From assembly GCF_949628265.1 (NCBI RefSeq), contig NC_088786.1, positions 34,989,681 through 35,053,680 on the forward strand: a stretch of 64,000 bases of DNA, written 5' to 3'. Shown here in pieces: positions 24,573 to 35,500 of the stretch. This DNA is from Cloeon dipterum. Its lineage: Eukaryota > Arthropoda > Insecta > Ephemeroptera > Baetidae. A model generated the notes under the pieces. The model was not told the DNA's origin, did not search any database, and was given only the letters and a program-made list of their open reading frames with translations. Numbering within the stretch: position 1 is the stretch's first letter; the number at the start of each line of letters is the position of its first letter. Made by a program: the position numbers and the translations under genes.

Positions 24573-25197
24573 ATGGTAATTTTTAACCAAATTGCAGATA
24601 TACTTGATTGTTTTCAAAATTTATTTTTTAATACAGGCTGAGTCCATGGCAAACTCATTACATATCTTACGGCCTTTTGCACCTGATATAGAACCTCAGA
24701 TGACTGAAGAAAGAAGATTACAAAAAGAACATGAAACGAACAGAAAAAAGGCACTCTATGAACGTGGTGCTCAACATTTCAGCCTTTGGTGCCATTGTGA
24801 TAATTGCTCAAATTCCGGTCTCCCAATGGAGAACATTTGCTGTCGTGATACAAATGGCGCTTTATCAAAATTGAAAAAGAGCGAGAAAAAATGTGTCACC
24901 CAAACTCAAGGATTTAAAAGCACAGTTCTGAACAAGGACGTTCTCAAGATGTTGAAAAACACTTTACTCTTGTACACAAAAAATGTTGAGCATAGGCGCA
25001 AACTAAAAATGAACAATAATTCAAGCAGGCGCTTTGTTGCATACAAAAGCTACATTTCATGGATATCATCTGGAAAAAAATTGGGAAAAGGAAATAGACA
25101 AACAATCCCTGCGTGTGTAGTCAATATCATTAGAAAAAAATGGCCAGAAGCATCAGGTTCCTACATAGGATTTCAACCAGCAAGAGATATACAATAA
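24573..25197 (+). CDS. P2X7-like cytoplasmic (ballast) domain protein of the transposon
   Basis: Two exons: the ATG alone at 24573-24575 followed by GTAATT, then 24637-25197 after a TTTTTAATACAG acceptor, giving 187 aa. If the intron is not removed, ATG 24646 gives 183 aa. Residues about 52-180 match the zinc-binding cysteine-rich C-terminal domain of vertebrate P2X7 receptors. The visible matches are WCHCDNC (52-58), MENICCRD (65-72), C87 followed by GF, a RRFVAYKSYISW stretch (132-143), IPACVVNIIRKKWP (158-171) and GSYIGFQ (175-181). Only this domain is present: no channel, signal peptide or membrane segment. The N-terminus is basic, acidic and helix-prone. AATAAA overlaps the stop codon (25193-25198). 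The gene is transcribed away from the transposase and lies inside the same TTAA-bounded element. Its role is unknown; an accessory transposition or DNA-binding factor is an inference. Confidence 0.82.
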
Positions 25198-25335
25198 AAG
25201 TCATTTACAAGTCAAATTGAAAATATTTTATTGCTTCATAACTGGTGATACAAAAGCTTCTCTTGTTTTACACATCTGCGAAAAAAAGACCTACTAATCA
25301 CTGATACTAAGCTTATGAAATTCACGAGGCACACA

Positions 25336-28300
25336 AATATGGCATCAGAAATTACTCAAACACTCTGCTCCTTCACTCACCCCTGAAAAATTAGAACAGT
25401 ACATGATAACTGAAACCCTGCTTTGCTCAACTCCATCCTACCTCTAGTAACTGGTGGCCACAGCAGGCGAAGCATTACATCCGCTTTTCGACGTTTTCTA
25501 TTGATCTCTTTTCATGTGGCAAAAGGCACTGGCATCAGAAATTCCACAAACACTCTCTGCTCCTTCACTCACCCCTGAGACATTAGACCAGTACATGATA
25601 ACTGAAACCCTGCTTTGCTCAACTCCATCCTACCTCTAGTAACTGGTGGCCACAGCAGGCGAAGCATGTCATCCACTTTTCGACACTTTCTGTTGATCTC
25701 TTTTCATGTGGCAAAAGGCACTGGCATCAGAAATTCCACAAACACTCTCTGCTCCTTCACTCACCCCTGAGACATTAGACCAGTACATGATAACTGAAAC
25801 CCTGCTTTGCTCAACTCCATCCTACCTCTAGTAACTGGTGGCCACAGCAGGCGAAGCATGTCATCCACTTTTCGACACTTTCTGTTGATCTCTTTTCATG
25901 TGGCAAAAGGCACTGGCATCAGAAATTCCACAAACACTCTCTGCTCCTTCACTCACCCCTGAAAAATTAGAACAGTACATGATAACTGAAACCCTGCCTT
26001 GCTCAACTCCTTCCTTCTTCTAGTAACTGGTGGCGAAGCATGTCATCCACTTTTCGACACTTTCTGTTGATCTCTTTTCATGTGGCAAAAGGCACTGGCA
26101 TCAGAAATTCCACAAACACTCTCTGCTCCTTCACTCACCCCTGAAAAATTAGAACAGTACATGATAACTGAAACCCTGCCTTGCTCAACTCCTTCCTTCT
26201 TCTAGTAACTGGTGGCGAAGCATGTCATCCACTTTTCGACACTTTCTGTTGATCTCTTTTCATGTGGCAAAAGGCACTGGCATCAGAAATTCCACAAACA
26301 CTCTCTGCTCCTTCACTCACCCCTGAAAAATTAGAACAGTACATGATAACTGAAACCCTGCCTTGCTCAACTCCTTCCTTCTTCTAGTAACTGGTGGCGA
26401 AGCATGTCATCCACTTTTCGACACTTTCTGTTGATCTCTTTTCATGTGGCAAAAGGCACTGGCATCAGAAATTCCACAAACACTCTCTGCTCCTTCACTC
26501 ACCCCTGAAAAATTAGAACAGTACATGATAACTGAAACCCTGCCTTGCTCAACTCCTTTCTTCTAGTAACTGGTGGCGAAGCATGTCATCCACTTTTCGA
26601 CACTTTCTGTTGATCTCTTTTCATGTGGCAAAAGGCACTGGCATCAGAAATTCCACAAACACTCTCTGCTCCTTCACTCACCTCTGAAAAATTAGAACAG
26701 TACATGATAACTGAAACCCTGCCTTGCTCAACTCCTTTCTTCTAGTAACTGGTGGCGAAGCATGTCATCCACTTTTCGACACTTTCTGTTGATCTCTTTT
26801 CATGTGGCAAAAGGCACTGGCATCAGAAATTCCACAAACACTCTCTGCTCCTTCACTCACCCCTGAAAAATTAGAACAGTACATGATAACTGAAACCCTG
26901 CCTTGCTCAACTCCTTTCTTCTAGTAACTGGTGGCGAAGCATGTCATCCACTTTTCGACACTTTCTGTTGATCTCTTTTCATGTGGCAAAAGGCACTGGC
27001 ATCAGAAATTCCACAAACACTCTCTGCTCCTTCACTCACCTCTGAAAAATTAGAACAGTACATGATAACTGAAACCCTGCTTTGCTCAACTCCATCCTAC
27101 CTCTAGTAACTGGTGGCCACAGCAGGCGAAGCATGTCATCCACTTTTCGACACTTTCTGTTGATCTCTTTTCATGTGGCAAAAGGCACTGGCATCAGAAA
27201 TTCCACAAACACTCTCTGCTCCTTCACTCACCCCTGAAAAATTAGAACAGTACATGATAACTGAAACCCTGCCTTGCTCAACTCCTTCCTTCTTCTAGTA
27301 ACTGGTGGCGAAGCATGTCATCCACTTTTCGACACTTTCTGTTGATCTCTTTTCATGTGGCAAAAGGCACTGGCATCAGAAATTCCACAAACACTCTCTG
27401 CTCCTTCACTCACCCCTGAAAAATTAGAACAGTACATGATAACTGAAACCCTGCCTTGCTCAACTCCTTCCTTCTTCTAGTAACTGGTGGCGAAGCATGT
27501 CATCCACTTTTCGACACTTTCTGTTGATCTCTTTTCATGTGGCAAAAGGCACTGGCATCAGAAATTCCACAAACACTCTCTGCTCCTTCACTCACCCCTG
27601 AAAAATTAGAACAGTACATGATAACTGAAACCCTGCCTTGCTCAACTCCTTCCTTCTTCTAGTAACTGGTGGCGAAGCATGTCATCCACTTTTCGACACT
27701 TTCTGTTGATCTCTTTTCATGTGGCAAAAGGCACTGGCATCAGAAATTCCACAAACACTCTCTGCTCCTTCACTCACCCCTGAAAAATTAGAACAGTACA
27801 TGATAACTGAAACCCTGCCTTGCTCAACTCCTTCCTTCTTCTAGTAACTGGTGGCGAAGCATGTCATCCACTTTTCGACACTTTCTGTTGATCTCTTTTC
27901 ATGTGGCAAAAGGCACTGGCATCAGAAATTCCACAAACACTCTCTGCTCCTTCACTCACCCCTGAAAAATTAGAACAGTACATGATAACTGAAACCCTGC
28001 CTTGCTCAACTCCTTTCTTCTAGTAACTGGTGGCGAAGCATGTCATCCACTTTTCGACACTTTCTGTTGATCTCTTTTCATGTGGCAAAAGGCACTGGCA
28101 TCAGAAATTCCACAAACACTCTCTGCTCCTTCACTCACCTCTGAAAAATTAGAACAGTACATGATAACTGAAACCCTGCCTTGCTCAACTCCTTTCTTCT
28201 AGTAACTGGTGGCGAAGCATGTCATCCACTTTTCGACACTTTCTGTTGATCTCTTTTCATGTGGCAAAAGGCACTGGCATCAGAAATTCCACAAACACTC

Positions 28301-30200
28301 TCTGCTCCTTCACTCACCCCTGAAAAATTAGAACAGTACATGATAACTGAAACCCTGCCTTGCTCAACTCCTTTCTTCTAGTAACTGGTGGCGAAGCATG
28401 TCATCCACTTTTCGACACTTTCTGTTGATCTCTTTTCATGTGGCAAAAGGCACTGGCATCAGAAATTCCACAAACACTCTCTGCTCCTTCACTCACCTCT
28501 GAAAAATTAGAACAGTACATGATAACTGAAACCCTGCCTTGCTCAACTCCTTTCTTCTTCTAGTAACTGGTGGCGAAGCATGTCATCCACTTTTCGACAC
28601 TTTCTGTTGATCTCTTTTCATGTGGCAAAAGGCACTGGCATCAGAAATTCCACAAACACTCTCTGCTCCTTCACTCACCCCTGAAAAATTAGAACAGTAC
28701 ATGATAACTGAAACCCTGCCTTGCTCAACTCCTTTCTTCTAGTAACTGGTGGCGAAGCATGTCATCCACTTTTCGACACTTTCTGTTGATCTCTTTTCAT
28801 GTGGCAAAAGGCACTGGCATCAAAAATTCCACAAACACTCTCTGCTCCTTCACTCACCCCTGAAAAATTAGAACAGTACATGATAACTGAAACCCTGCCT
28901 TGCTCAACTCCTTTCTTCTAGTAACTGGTGGCGAAGCATGTCATCCACTTTTCGACACTTTCTGTTGATCTCTTTTCATGTGGCAAAAGGCACTGGCATC
29001 AGAAATTCCACAAACACTCTCTGCTCCTTCACTCACCTCTGAAAAATTAGAACAGTACATGATAACTGAAACCCTGCCTTGCTCAACTCCTTTCTTCTTC
29101 TAGTAACTGGTGGCGAAGCATGTCATCCACTTTTCGACACTTTCTGTTGATCTCTTTTCATGTGGCAAAAGGCACTGGCATCAGAAATTCCACAAACACT
29201 CTCTGCTCCTTCACTCACCCCTGAAAAATTAGAACAGTACATGATAACTGAAACCCTGCCTTGCTCAACTCCTTTCTTCTAGTAACTGGTGGCGAAGCAT
29301 GTCATCCACTTTTCGACACTTTCTGTTGATCTCTTTTCATGTGGCAAAAGGCACTGGCATCAGAAATTCCACAAACACTCTCTGCTCCTTCACTCACCCC
29401 TGAAAAATTAGAACAGTACATGATAACTGAAACCCTGCCTTGCTCAACTCCTTTCTTCTAGTAACTGGTGGCGAAGCATGTCATCCACTTTTCGACACTT
29501 TCTGTTGATCTCTTTTCATGTGGCAAAAGGCACTGGCATCAAAAATTCCACAAACACTCTCTGCTCCTTCACTCACCCCTGAAAAATTAGAACAGTACAT
29601 GATAACTGAAACCCTGCCTTGCTCAACTCCTTTCTTCTAGTAACTGGTGGCGAAGCATGTCATCCACTTTTCGACACTTTCTGTTGATCTCTTTTCATGT
29701 GGCAAAAGGCACTGGCATCAGAAATTCCACAAACACTCTCTGCTCCTTCACTCACCTCTGAAAAATTAGAACAGTACATGATAACTGAAACCCTGCCTTG
29801 CTCAACTCCTTTCTTCTTCTAGTAACTGGTGGCGAAGCATGTCATCCACTTTTCGACACTTTCTGTTGATCTCTTTTCATGTGGCAAAAGGCACTGGCAT
29901 CAGAAATTCCACAAACACTCTCTGCTCCTTCACTCACCCCTGAAAAATTAGAACAGTACATGATAACTGAAACCCTGCCTTGCTCAACTCCTTTCTTCTA
30001 GTAACTGGTGGCGAAGCATGTCATCCACTTTTCGACACTTTCTGTTGATCTCTTTTCATGTGGCAAAAGGCACTGGCATCAGAAATTCCACAAACACTCT
30101 CTGCTCCTTCACTCACCCCTGAAAAATTAGAACAGTACATGATAACTGAAACCCTGCCTTGCTCAACTCCTTCCTTCTTCTAGTAACTGGTGGCGAAGCA
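25336..30200 (-). repeat. Right subterminal tandem array, about 27 units
   Basis: Head-to-tail units of 179-194 bp, the complement of the left-array unit, with GAAGCATGTCATCC recurring every 179-191 bp from 25.48 to 30.20 kb. The innermost units carry a variant with CCACAGCAGGC and CCATCCTACC, also found innermost on the left. Outer units differ by small alternating variants (CCCCTG/CCTCTG and CTTTCTTCTAG/CTTTCTTCTTCTAG) in a higher-order pattern. Confidence 0.95.
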
Positions 30201-30788
30201 TGTCATCCGCTTTTCTACGGTTTTTTTTGATCTGTGTTTCATGCGGCACACTCAACTGGCAGCAGAAATTTGCCAAATATGCTCTGCGTCTCTTTCACAC
30301 ACGTCTTAGAAATGAGAAAAGTCAATAAACACATTCATTCTCTGCTTTGGTCTAGTCTAAATTTACCTTTTCAGAAAATTTGGCGAGGACCAAGCTTCGC
30401 CATTCGCCAGCGTATTATAATATAACACATAATGCTTCGTATGCCAGCATTCCTTTTGTTTTTACCGTCTGTTGAACACGAGATAAATTAATTATCTTGT
30501 AATTAATAGGAAAGATGAACGTTCTATCACGATTTATAACTTCGAACGATGGTTTGCGTACATAGTAGCACTGTTGCGGTTAGTTCCATGTGTTGTCATG
30601 CACGGCGGCCATATTTCTGTCACGTGACCACGCTAACGGCGCGCTACACTCAAAAAGGTGCCAGCATGAAAATGCTAACTTTGCACCACTTCCGATTATA
30701 TTTTCGACTTTTTTCAGAGTACTCTTCTTATTAAAATTTAAGAAGCTTTCTTTTGATACCAGAGTATAGGCCTCACGGGCCAATTGCT
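30183..30788 (-). repeat. Right terminal inverted repeat (606 bp, non-array part)
   Basis: Exact inverted copy of 18191-18796 by eye, ending in GGCCTCACGGGCCAATTGCT immediately before TTAA at 30789-30792. Confidence 0.92.
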
Positions 30789-30792
30789 TTAA

Positions 30793-31293
30793 TGTGAATC
30801 GCAGCACACATCTGTCAACTGTTTAACTTGTCCTGACATCTCTTATATAGGATCTCAGCAAGTGTTTTAAAGGAAAAAATCTCTACCACAGACAAATTTA
30901 AAAAATAAATTAAATATTAGCAACTATGCCTGACTCATCTTTAGAAGGTGCTAAAGGAAGGTTGAAAGGTGACCAAAGCATGATTAATAAAAAACTTAAA
31001 ACAATTCCCTCGAACAACATGCTGGGCTGCAATTTGTGTTTGCAAGGAAAGTCGAAAGGGGTGCTTCTCCGAGTGCTAAAATCGGATTAAAATTAAAAGA
31101 ATGGAGCTCAATTTTCAAGTATGGTTTAAACTTTTAAGTTATAGAGGGTATTAGGATACATTTTTTGATCGAAACCACGTCTTTTCGTCATATAATTATA
31201 GAATTGGAGGTTGATAACGCAATTCAAAATCTCCAAAACCGTAAGTGGTCGGAATTCTGGATATGCATTGTACACCCCATAATTATATCAGCC
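30793..31293. other. Spacer between transposon and right miniature element
   Basis: About 500 bp of AT-rich sequence with no counterpart at the left end, where the equivalent spacer is 109 bp (18078-18186). No gene or repeat was recognised. Confidence 0.6.
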
Positions 31294-31297
31294 TTAA

Positions 31298-31732
31298 GGT
31301 GGAATGGTACTGGGCAACAATTGAAAACTATTTAAATTGTTGGATGCCTTAAACAATTGACCGATAAACAATTTGTTCAACAATTTGAAATAATAAAAAA
31401 ATGACCTTCGTACAGTAAAAATTCAAATTTTGCCAATTTTCTCCAAAATTTACAGTGCTTGAACATATTTTTTTGGCATATTCCGATTCCTCTCGTCGAG
31501 ATCTGTTCAACGATGTATGCCACTTGTTGGGGAAACTCTTGGTTTTGAAATTAAATCGGATTTCAAGTAAGGAGACAGCCATTACCACTTGAAAAGCACG
31601 GTAACTTTCCAGCCAATTTTCTCAAAAAAATACAGCGCTCCTTAGGTCAATTTAGGCTTTAACTGAATCCTAAGGGATGAGTTTATGCATTGGCAACAAG
31701 CAATTTCCAGGCTTTTCCAGTATCATTCCTCT
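31298..31732. mobile_element. TTAA-flanked miniature element (right copy, inverted)
   Basis: A 435-bp inverted copy of 17639-18073, bounded by TTAA at 31294-31297 and 31733-31736. Its plus-strand ends are GGTGGAATGGTACTGG and CCAGTATCATTCCTCT. It differs from the left copy at roughly 7% of positions by eye, far more than the transposon ends differ from each other. That fits two separate, older insertions. Confidence 0.85.
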
Positions 31733-31971
31733 TTAACAACCGCAATACAACAAATTTCCTCAGGCCAAATTATACAAAATTAAAAAATATCCCATTTATT
31801 AAATTGAATTCCAGTCTCAGAATTCAAAAGGAATGTTTAATCTTTGTCAGAGAAGAGATAGGAGATGATACTACGCCAAATTCAGTGTCCTATCAATGGA
31901 TGCGCGAGAAATGCACGGCGTCAATGTAACTCCGTGTCTGCGCATCAGCGGTCGTTCCTCGAGCTTACCAC

Positions 31972-31979
31972 TATAAATA
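31972..31979 (+). promoter_or_regulatory. TATA box upstream of tRNA-Leu
   Basis: TATAAATA lies 28 bp before the first base of the tRNA gene. Upstream TATA elements of this kind are known to help Pol III transcription in several eukaryotes; here the role is inferred from spacing. Confidence 0.5.
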
Positions 31980-32006
31980 CAGGCGGGAGCACCGAGCTTC
32001 AGCAAC

Positions 32007-32088
32007 GGTAGCGTGGCCGAGCGGTCTAAGGCGCTGGTTTAAGGCACCAGTCTCTTCGGAGGCGTGGGTTCGAATCCCACCGCTGCCA
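32007..32088 (+). tRNA. tRNA-Leu (anticodon AAG)
   Basis: An 82-nt type II tRNA without an intron. The acceptor stem is GGTAGCG with CGCTGCC (one G-T pair), then discriminator A. The D arm carries TGGCCGAGCGG (box A). The anticodon stem is CTGGT/ACCAG with loop TTAAGGC, giving AAG, which reads Leu CUU, and CUC after A-to-I editing. A long variable arm, TCTCTTCGGAGG, is typical of Leu. The T arm has GGTTCGAATCC (box B). A T6 terminator follows at 32091-32096. The gene appears intact and lies about 270 bp outside the transposon nest. Confidence 0.96.
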
Positions 32089-32090
32089 CA

Positions 32091-32096
32091 TTTTTT
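32091..32096 (+). terminator. Pol III terminator of tRNA-Leu
   Basis: A run of six T starts three bases after the mature tRNA end, the normal Pol III stop signal. Confidence 0.85.
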
Positions 32097-32099
32097 GCA

Positions 32100-34300
32100 T
32101 TTTAAGAATATCGTTTTGTCATTTGACAGACATCATGGGTGTATAATTTAACTATCACAGCAAATAAAAATTCGATGTTATTCTAAATAAAGTAAATTTT
32201 ACTTTAATGGGAGTTGATTAGTTAATTTTGACTCGCATAATTATGGAAGCGAAACTTATTTTAATTTATTAGAAGCGTGCTGTTGCTGCGTCACCAGATT
32301 TTGGATTTGACGGCAGCTTGGCGATCGCAGTTGGCTGCAGGACTCCCCATTGATTTTGTGTCACTATTCGAAAATATTTCATTTTTCTCGAGGCGTTGCT
32401 GCGAGAATAGCTAGCTCATTGCTCATGGATATAGCAAAGTCGTGTTTGAAAAATGAAGGCGAATCGGATTTGATTGTCGCCGTAATTGGAGAGGAAAAAT
32501 CCGCCAAGATGAAAAATCGAGTCGGCAGCCGCGGAGGGCAAAACCAGCAGAGAGCAGTCTGGGTGAAAAGATAGTGCCGTAAATCAGCCCCCCCGCACCC
32601 TCGCATCGCACATAACTCACCCTCGCGCGCGCTGAGCCACGCCGCCGCGCGTTCAGTTCTTACACGATTGATAAATAATGGTGTGACGTTTGCACTCTGC
32701 ATGTCAGACAAAATAACAGGATGATCAATAGCGGCTGCAGATTTATTCATGGCCATTATTCTTTTCAGTCTGCAGCCGCCAGCAGTGTGCAGAGGGCATG
32801 TAACTTGCATGTAAATCATCCCCCGTTTGCGCCGACTCGCACCTTTGGATAGGACACCTCGTCGTCTGCCAGATTCGAAAATAACTCCTCTTGAGGAAAA
32901 TGTAATTTCAAGCTGAGATGCGATTCAAAAATCAATTTTACAAAATATCTCTCCAGTTTCATTACGAAAAATTATCCACGCTCTTTTGCAACAATGCAGG
33001 AAATTAAAAAGGCTGACAATGTTATGGCTCACCATTCCAAGAATTAAGTGTATGATGATGTGTACAATGGCTATAAAAAGAGCGCCGCCTCGCGCATTTA
33101 AAACTGCATGGTGTAGGAAGCGGCGCGCGTAGCTCGAGGTTTTTTGATATTTTCATTGTTGATTCGGCACGGTTTTCACCGTTGATAATGAAGAGCCTTG
33201 TTTATAGGTGTATGAAAATCGGCTGGCCGCAGAGGGAAAGATAGATAGGCGGATATATTCAAAGGCAGGCAAAAGCGTTTTTCATTATTAAAAGTTGATG
33301 GAAGCAGCAGTTCGTCTGTCTGCGAGCGTCTGCTGGCGCGTACAGAAATAAATAGCTGAGCAGTCTCTTTTCAACAATAATAATAAATAATGAATGATTC
33401 TCTTTTCAGCTCGCCGCCTGCCTGCCTGCCTGCAAATACACAGAGATGATAAATGGATCTTTTACGATCTAGACACAACAATGGAGCCAAGTTGAAGTAT
33501 GAAATTTGCGTGGTCTCCCCTGAACGCTGCATGGCTGGAAGGTGTTATCATCCGCCACATGCTTGTACTGGCTTTTTAGGTGGTGGCGGTGGTAGGAGCA
33601 CGATTGATGGTCTTTCTAATGCACTGTGCCAAAATTATATATTCATTCCCGCTCACACCTCGAGGCCGCGCTAAGTGTGTAGTGCGCCGAATTTCCTTGA
33701 ATATTTTTGCTTTGATTGACTCACTTCCAGTTAATTAATTCCCTACGCCAGCGTGGGTAAATTTGTTGGCAATGCTATAAAAATTTTAATGACCAATCAA
33801 CACCGACAAATTTATTGCGCGCACCTGCTCTCTGCTCGAGTTATAAAAATGCAAACAACTTGCCGCAACGTGTTTTTATTCCGATCAATATACAATTTAT
33901 GTGCATAAGTTGCTACTGCGTGCCCTTATTTATAACATAGTAGAAGTTTGCTTTCGCAACTTGGAATTATTTAATTGAATCTCGATTAATGTGACTGCTT
34001 TTTATCTCTCACAGATTGGCACACGAGAGAGCGAGCAATACTACATCTTATTAAATGATTAAATCAATTGCACTTGATGTACTTTTCCTGAGAGATCAAT
34101 TCTCAAGATAATCAGTTTAATTAGTTTAATGCAAATTATACATATTTCAATAATTTGCTAATTTGCATCAAATAATGGTCATATAGAAATTTCACATGCG
34201 CTGTTTATGTATAAGTTCGTCGTTTCACTGTTCAAAGCGACATCTATTTCAGGGTAATAAATAAAAACTCAACCCTGACCCTCAATTTCTACTACATACT
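32100..34300. other. Non-coding stretch right of tRNA-Leu
   Basis: Unique-looking sequence with a GCCT tetranucleotide run near 33415-33433 and several TATA-like words. Frames at 32350-32819 and 33453-33674 overlap on both strands without domains. No gene was recognised. Confidence 0.45.
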
Positions 34301-34303
34301 ATA

Positions 34304-34327
34304 ATAGTAGTAGTAGTAGTAGTAGTA
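34304..34327. repeat. (TAG)n microsatellite
   Basis: Eight perfect TAG units. A shorter TAG run occurs again about 15 bp downstream. Confidence 0.95.
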
Positions 34328-34766
34328 AAAAAAGTATAATAGTAGTAGAAAACTATGCTTCAGCGTCTTCAACAATACGATGTTTGATCAATGGACTGTG
34401 CCTAACAATAGACACTTCAAACCTCGACCTCAGGGGGGCCGGTTGGCCAGCGAGGGTTATGTTTTGACACCCCCAGCGCATTTGAAAGGAGTTCATGCGT
34501 ATGGTCATTTGTCAAATTGTCAGTTTTGAGGGAAGTTGCGACAGTTGGTCACATTTATCAATTCTTTTACAAAGGTTCACAGTTGGACAAGGAAGAAAAA
34601 ATATAACAAAAGGTATTTTGTTGGTGGATGCAACAACAAACTGACCAAATGGAAAAATAAAATAAATAGCTCAAATATAAAGAGGAAGATTGAAAAATTG
34701 TAGATTGTGAAACCAGTTGCTTTTAGGTATGATATTTGTTTATAATTATTATTATTATTTATTTTA

Positions 34767-35500
34767 TTAGACACCAACGGTGTACAACACAGAGTACATT
34801 ATAATAACGATATTATTTAAATGCAATTTCTTATATTTAGCAGCTTGAAATAAGGTAGCTGTATTATTTATACAATTGAGGAAATGATACATATCTATAC
34901 AGACTTCATCGCAGAATTGGCAAACACAATTAGCAGAAACATCTAGATGAAAACGTTTGTCTTTACATAACAGAAAATGATAACCATGGAAAGAGTATCT
35001 CGTAAAAACACATCGATCTTTACAATAAGGTAGCCACCATGAGTTCTTGTTTGTCATAGCTGGGGTACTGTAAAAATTAGGGTGAATATTTTGTTTTTTA
35101 TGCATCATATTATCCAAGAATTTAATATAAAAAGGTGTGTCTGACAGGGAGAATTTTGTCTTTAAGTCATTTACAAAATAATCAGTCTCAACTAGCTCAT
35201 ATACAAATCTTGATTTCATTCTCTTATCAACACATAAGGTTTTCTTAAAAAATCTTGACTTAGCACATTCAAGATTATTTAAGTCTTTTAAAGTCAAGTA
35301 TTTCCAGACAGCTTCAATACCATATGAGGCAACAGGAGAAAATAGCTAAATCAAATAATTTTTTGGCTGTAACAATAGAACTTTTTGACAAATTTTTAAT
35401 TTTGCCTCTATTAGCAAATATTGAGGCTTTAACTCTCTTATCGATATGTTTACTAAAACATACACCTGCAGTTTGTTTATAATTATACCATTTAAAAAGT
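34767..35500 (-). pseudogene. Non-LTR retrotransposon ORF2 tail, frameshifted
   Basis: The minus-strand frame 34767-35297 encodes a 176-aa C-terminal tail with CQFCDEVCIDMYHFLNC, a C-x2-C-x8-H-x3-C finger typical of LINE reverse-transcriptase proteins. Continuing upstream, one frameshift near 35340 joins it to SPVASYGIEAVWKYLTLKD and, before that, TAGVCFSKHIDKRVKAS, which resemble the segment after the reverse-transcriptase core. No polymerase active-site motif is present in the window, so this is a 5'-truncated, broken copy. The region downstream (34577-34766) is A/T-rich, as expected of a LINE 3' end. The clade is not assigned. Confidence 0.65.

Larger units (their letters stand above)
18191..30788. 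mobile_element. Kolobok-type DNA transposon, 12.6 kb
   Basis: The element is flanked by TTAA (18187-18190 and 30789-30792), matching the Kolobok target duplication. Its termini are exact inverted copies beginning AGCAATTGGCCCGTGAGGCC. From the outside in, each arm has a 606-bp identical terminal segment, then a tandem array of a roughly 180-bp unit in inverted orientation on the two sides. The 3.8-kb centre has two divergent genes: a THAP-DDE transposase on the minus strand and a P2X7-ballast-domain protein on the plus strand. The left array is about 2.8 kb and the right about 4.85 kb. Identity of the ends, uninterrupted reading frames and clean TTAA duplication all indicate a young insertion. 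Collapsed or rearranged array copies in the assembly remain possible. Confidence 0.92.

Noticed and set aside
18191-30788. Reading the tandem arrays as a CRISPR or a centromeric satellite
   Set aside because: Units are contiguous without unique spacers and lie symmetrically inside TTAA-bounded terminal repeats with a transposase between them, so they belong to the transposon.
18191-30788. piggyBac as the family of the large element
   Set aside because: TTAA targets fit, but the protein has an N-terminal THAP finger and the GDARFDSPG / CSDRN / HTGQLESFHN motif order I associate with Kolobok, not the piggyBac DDD core.
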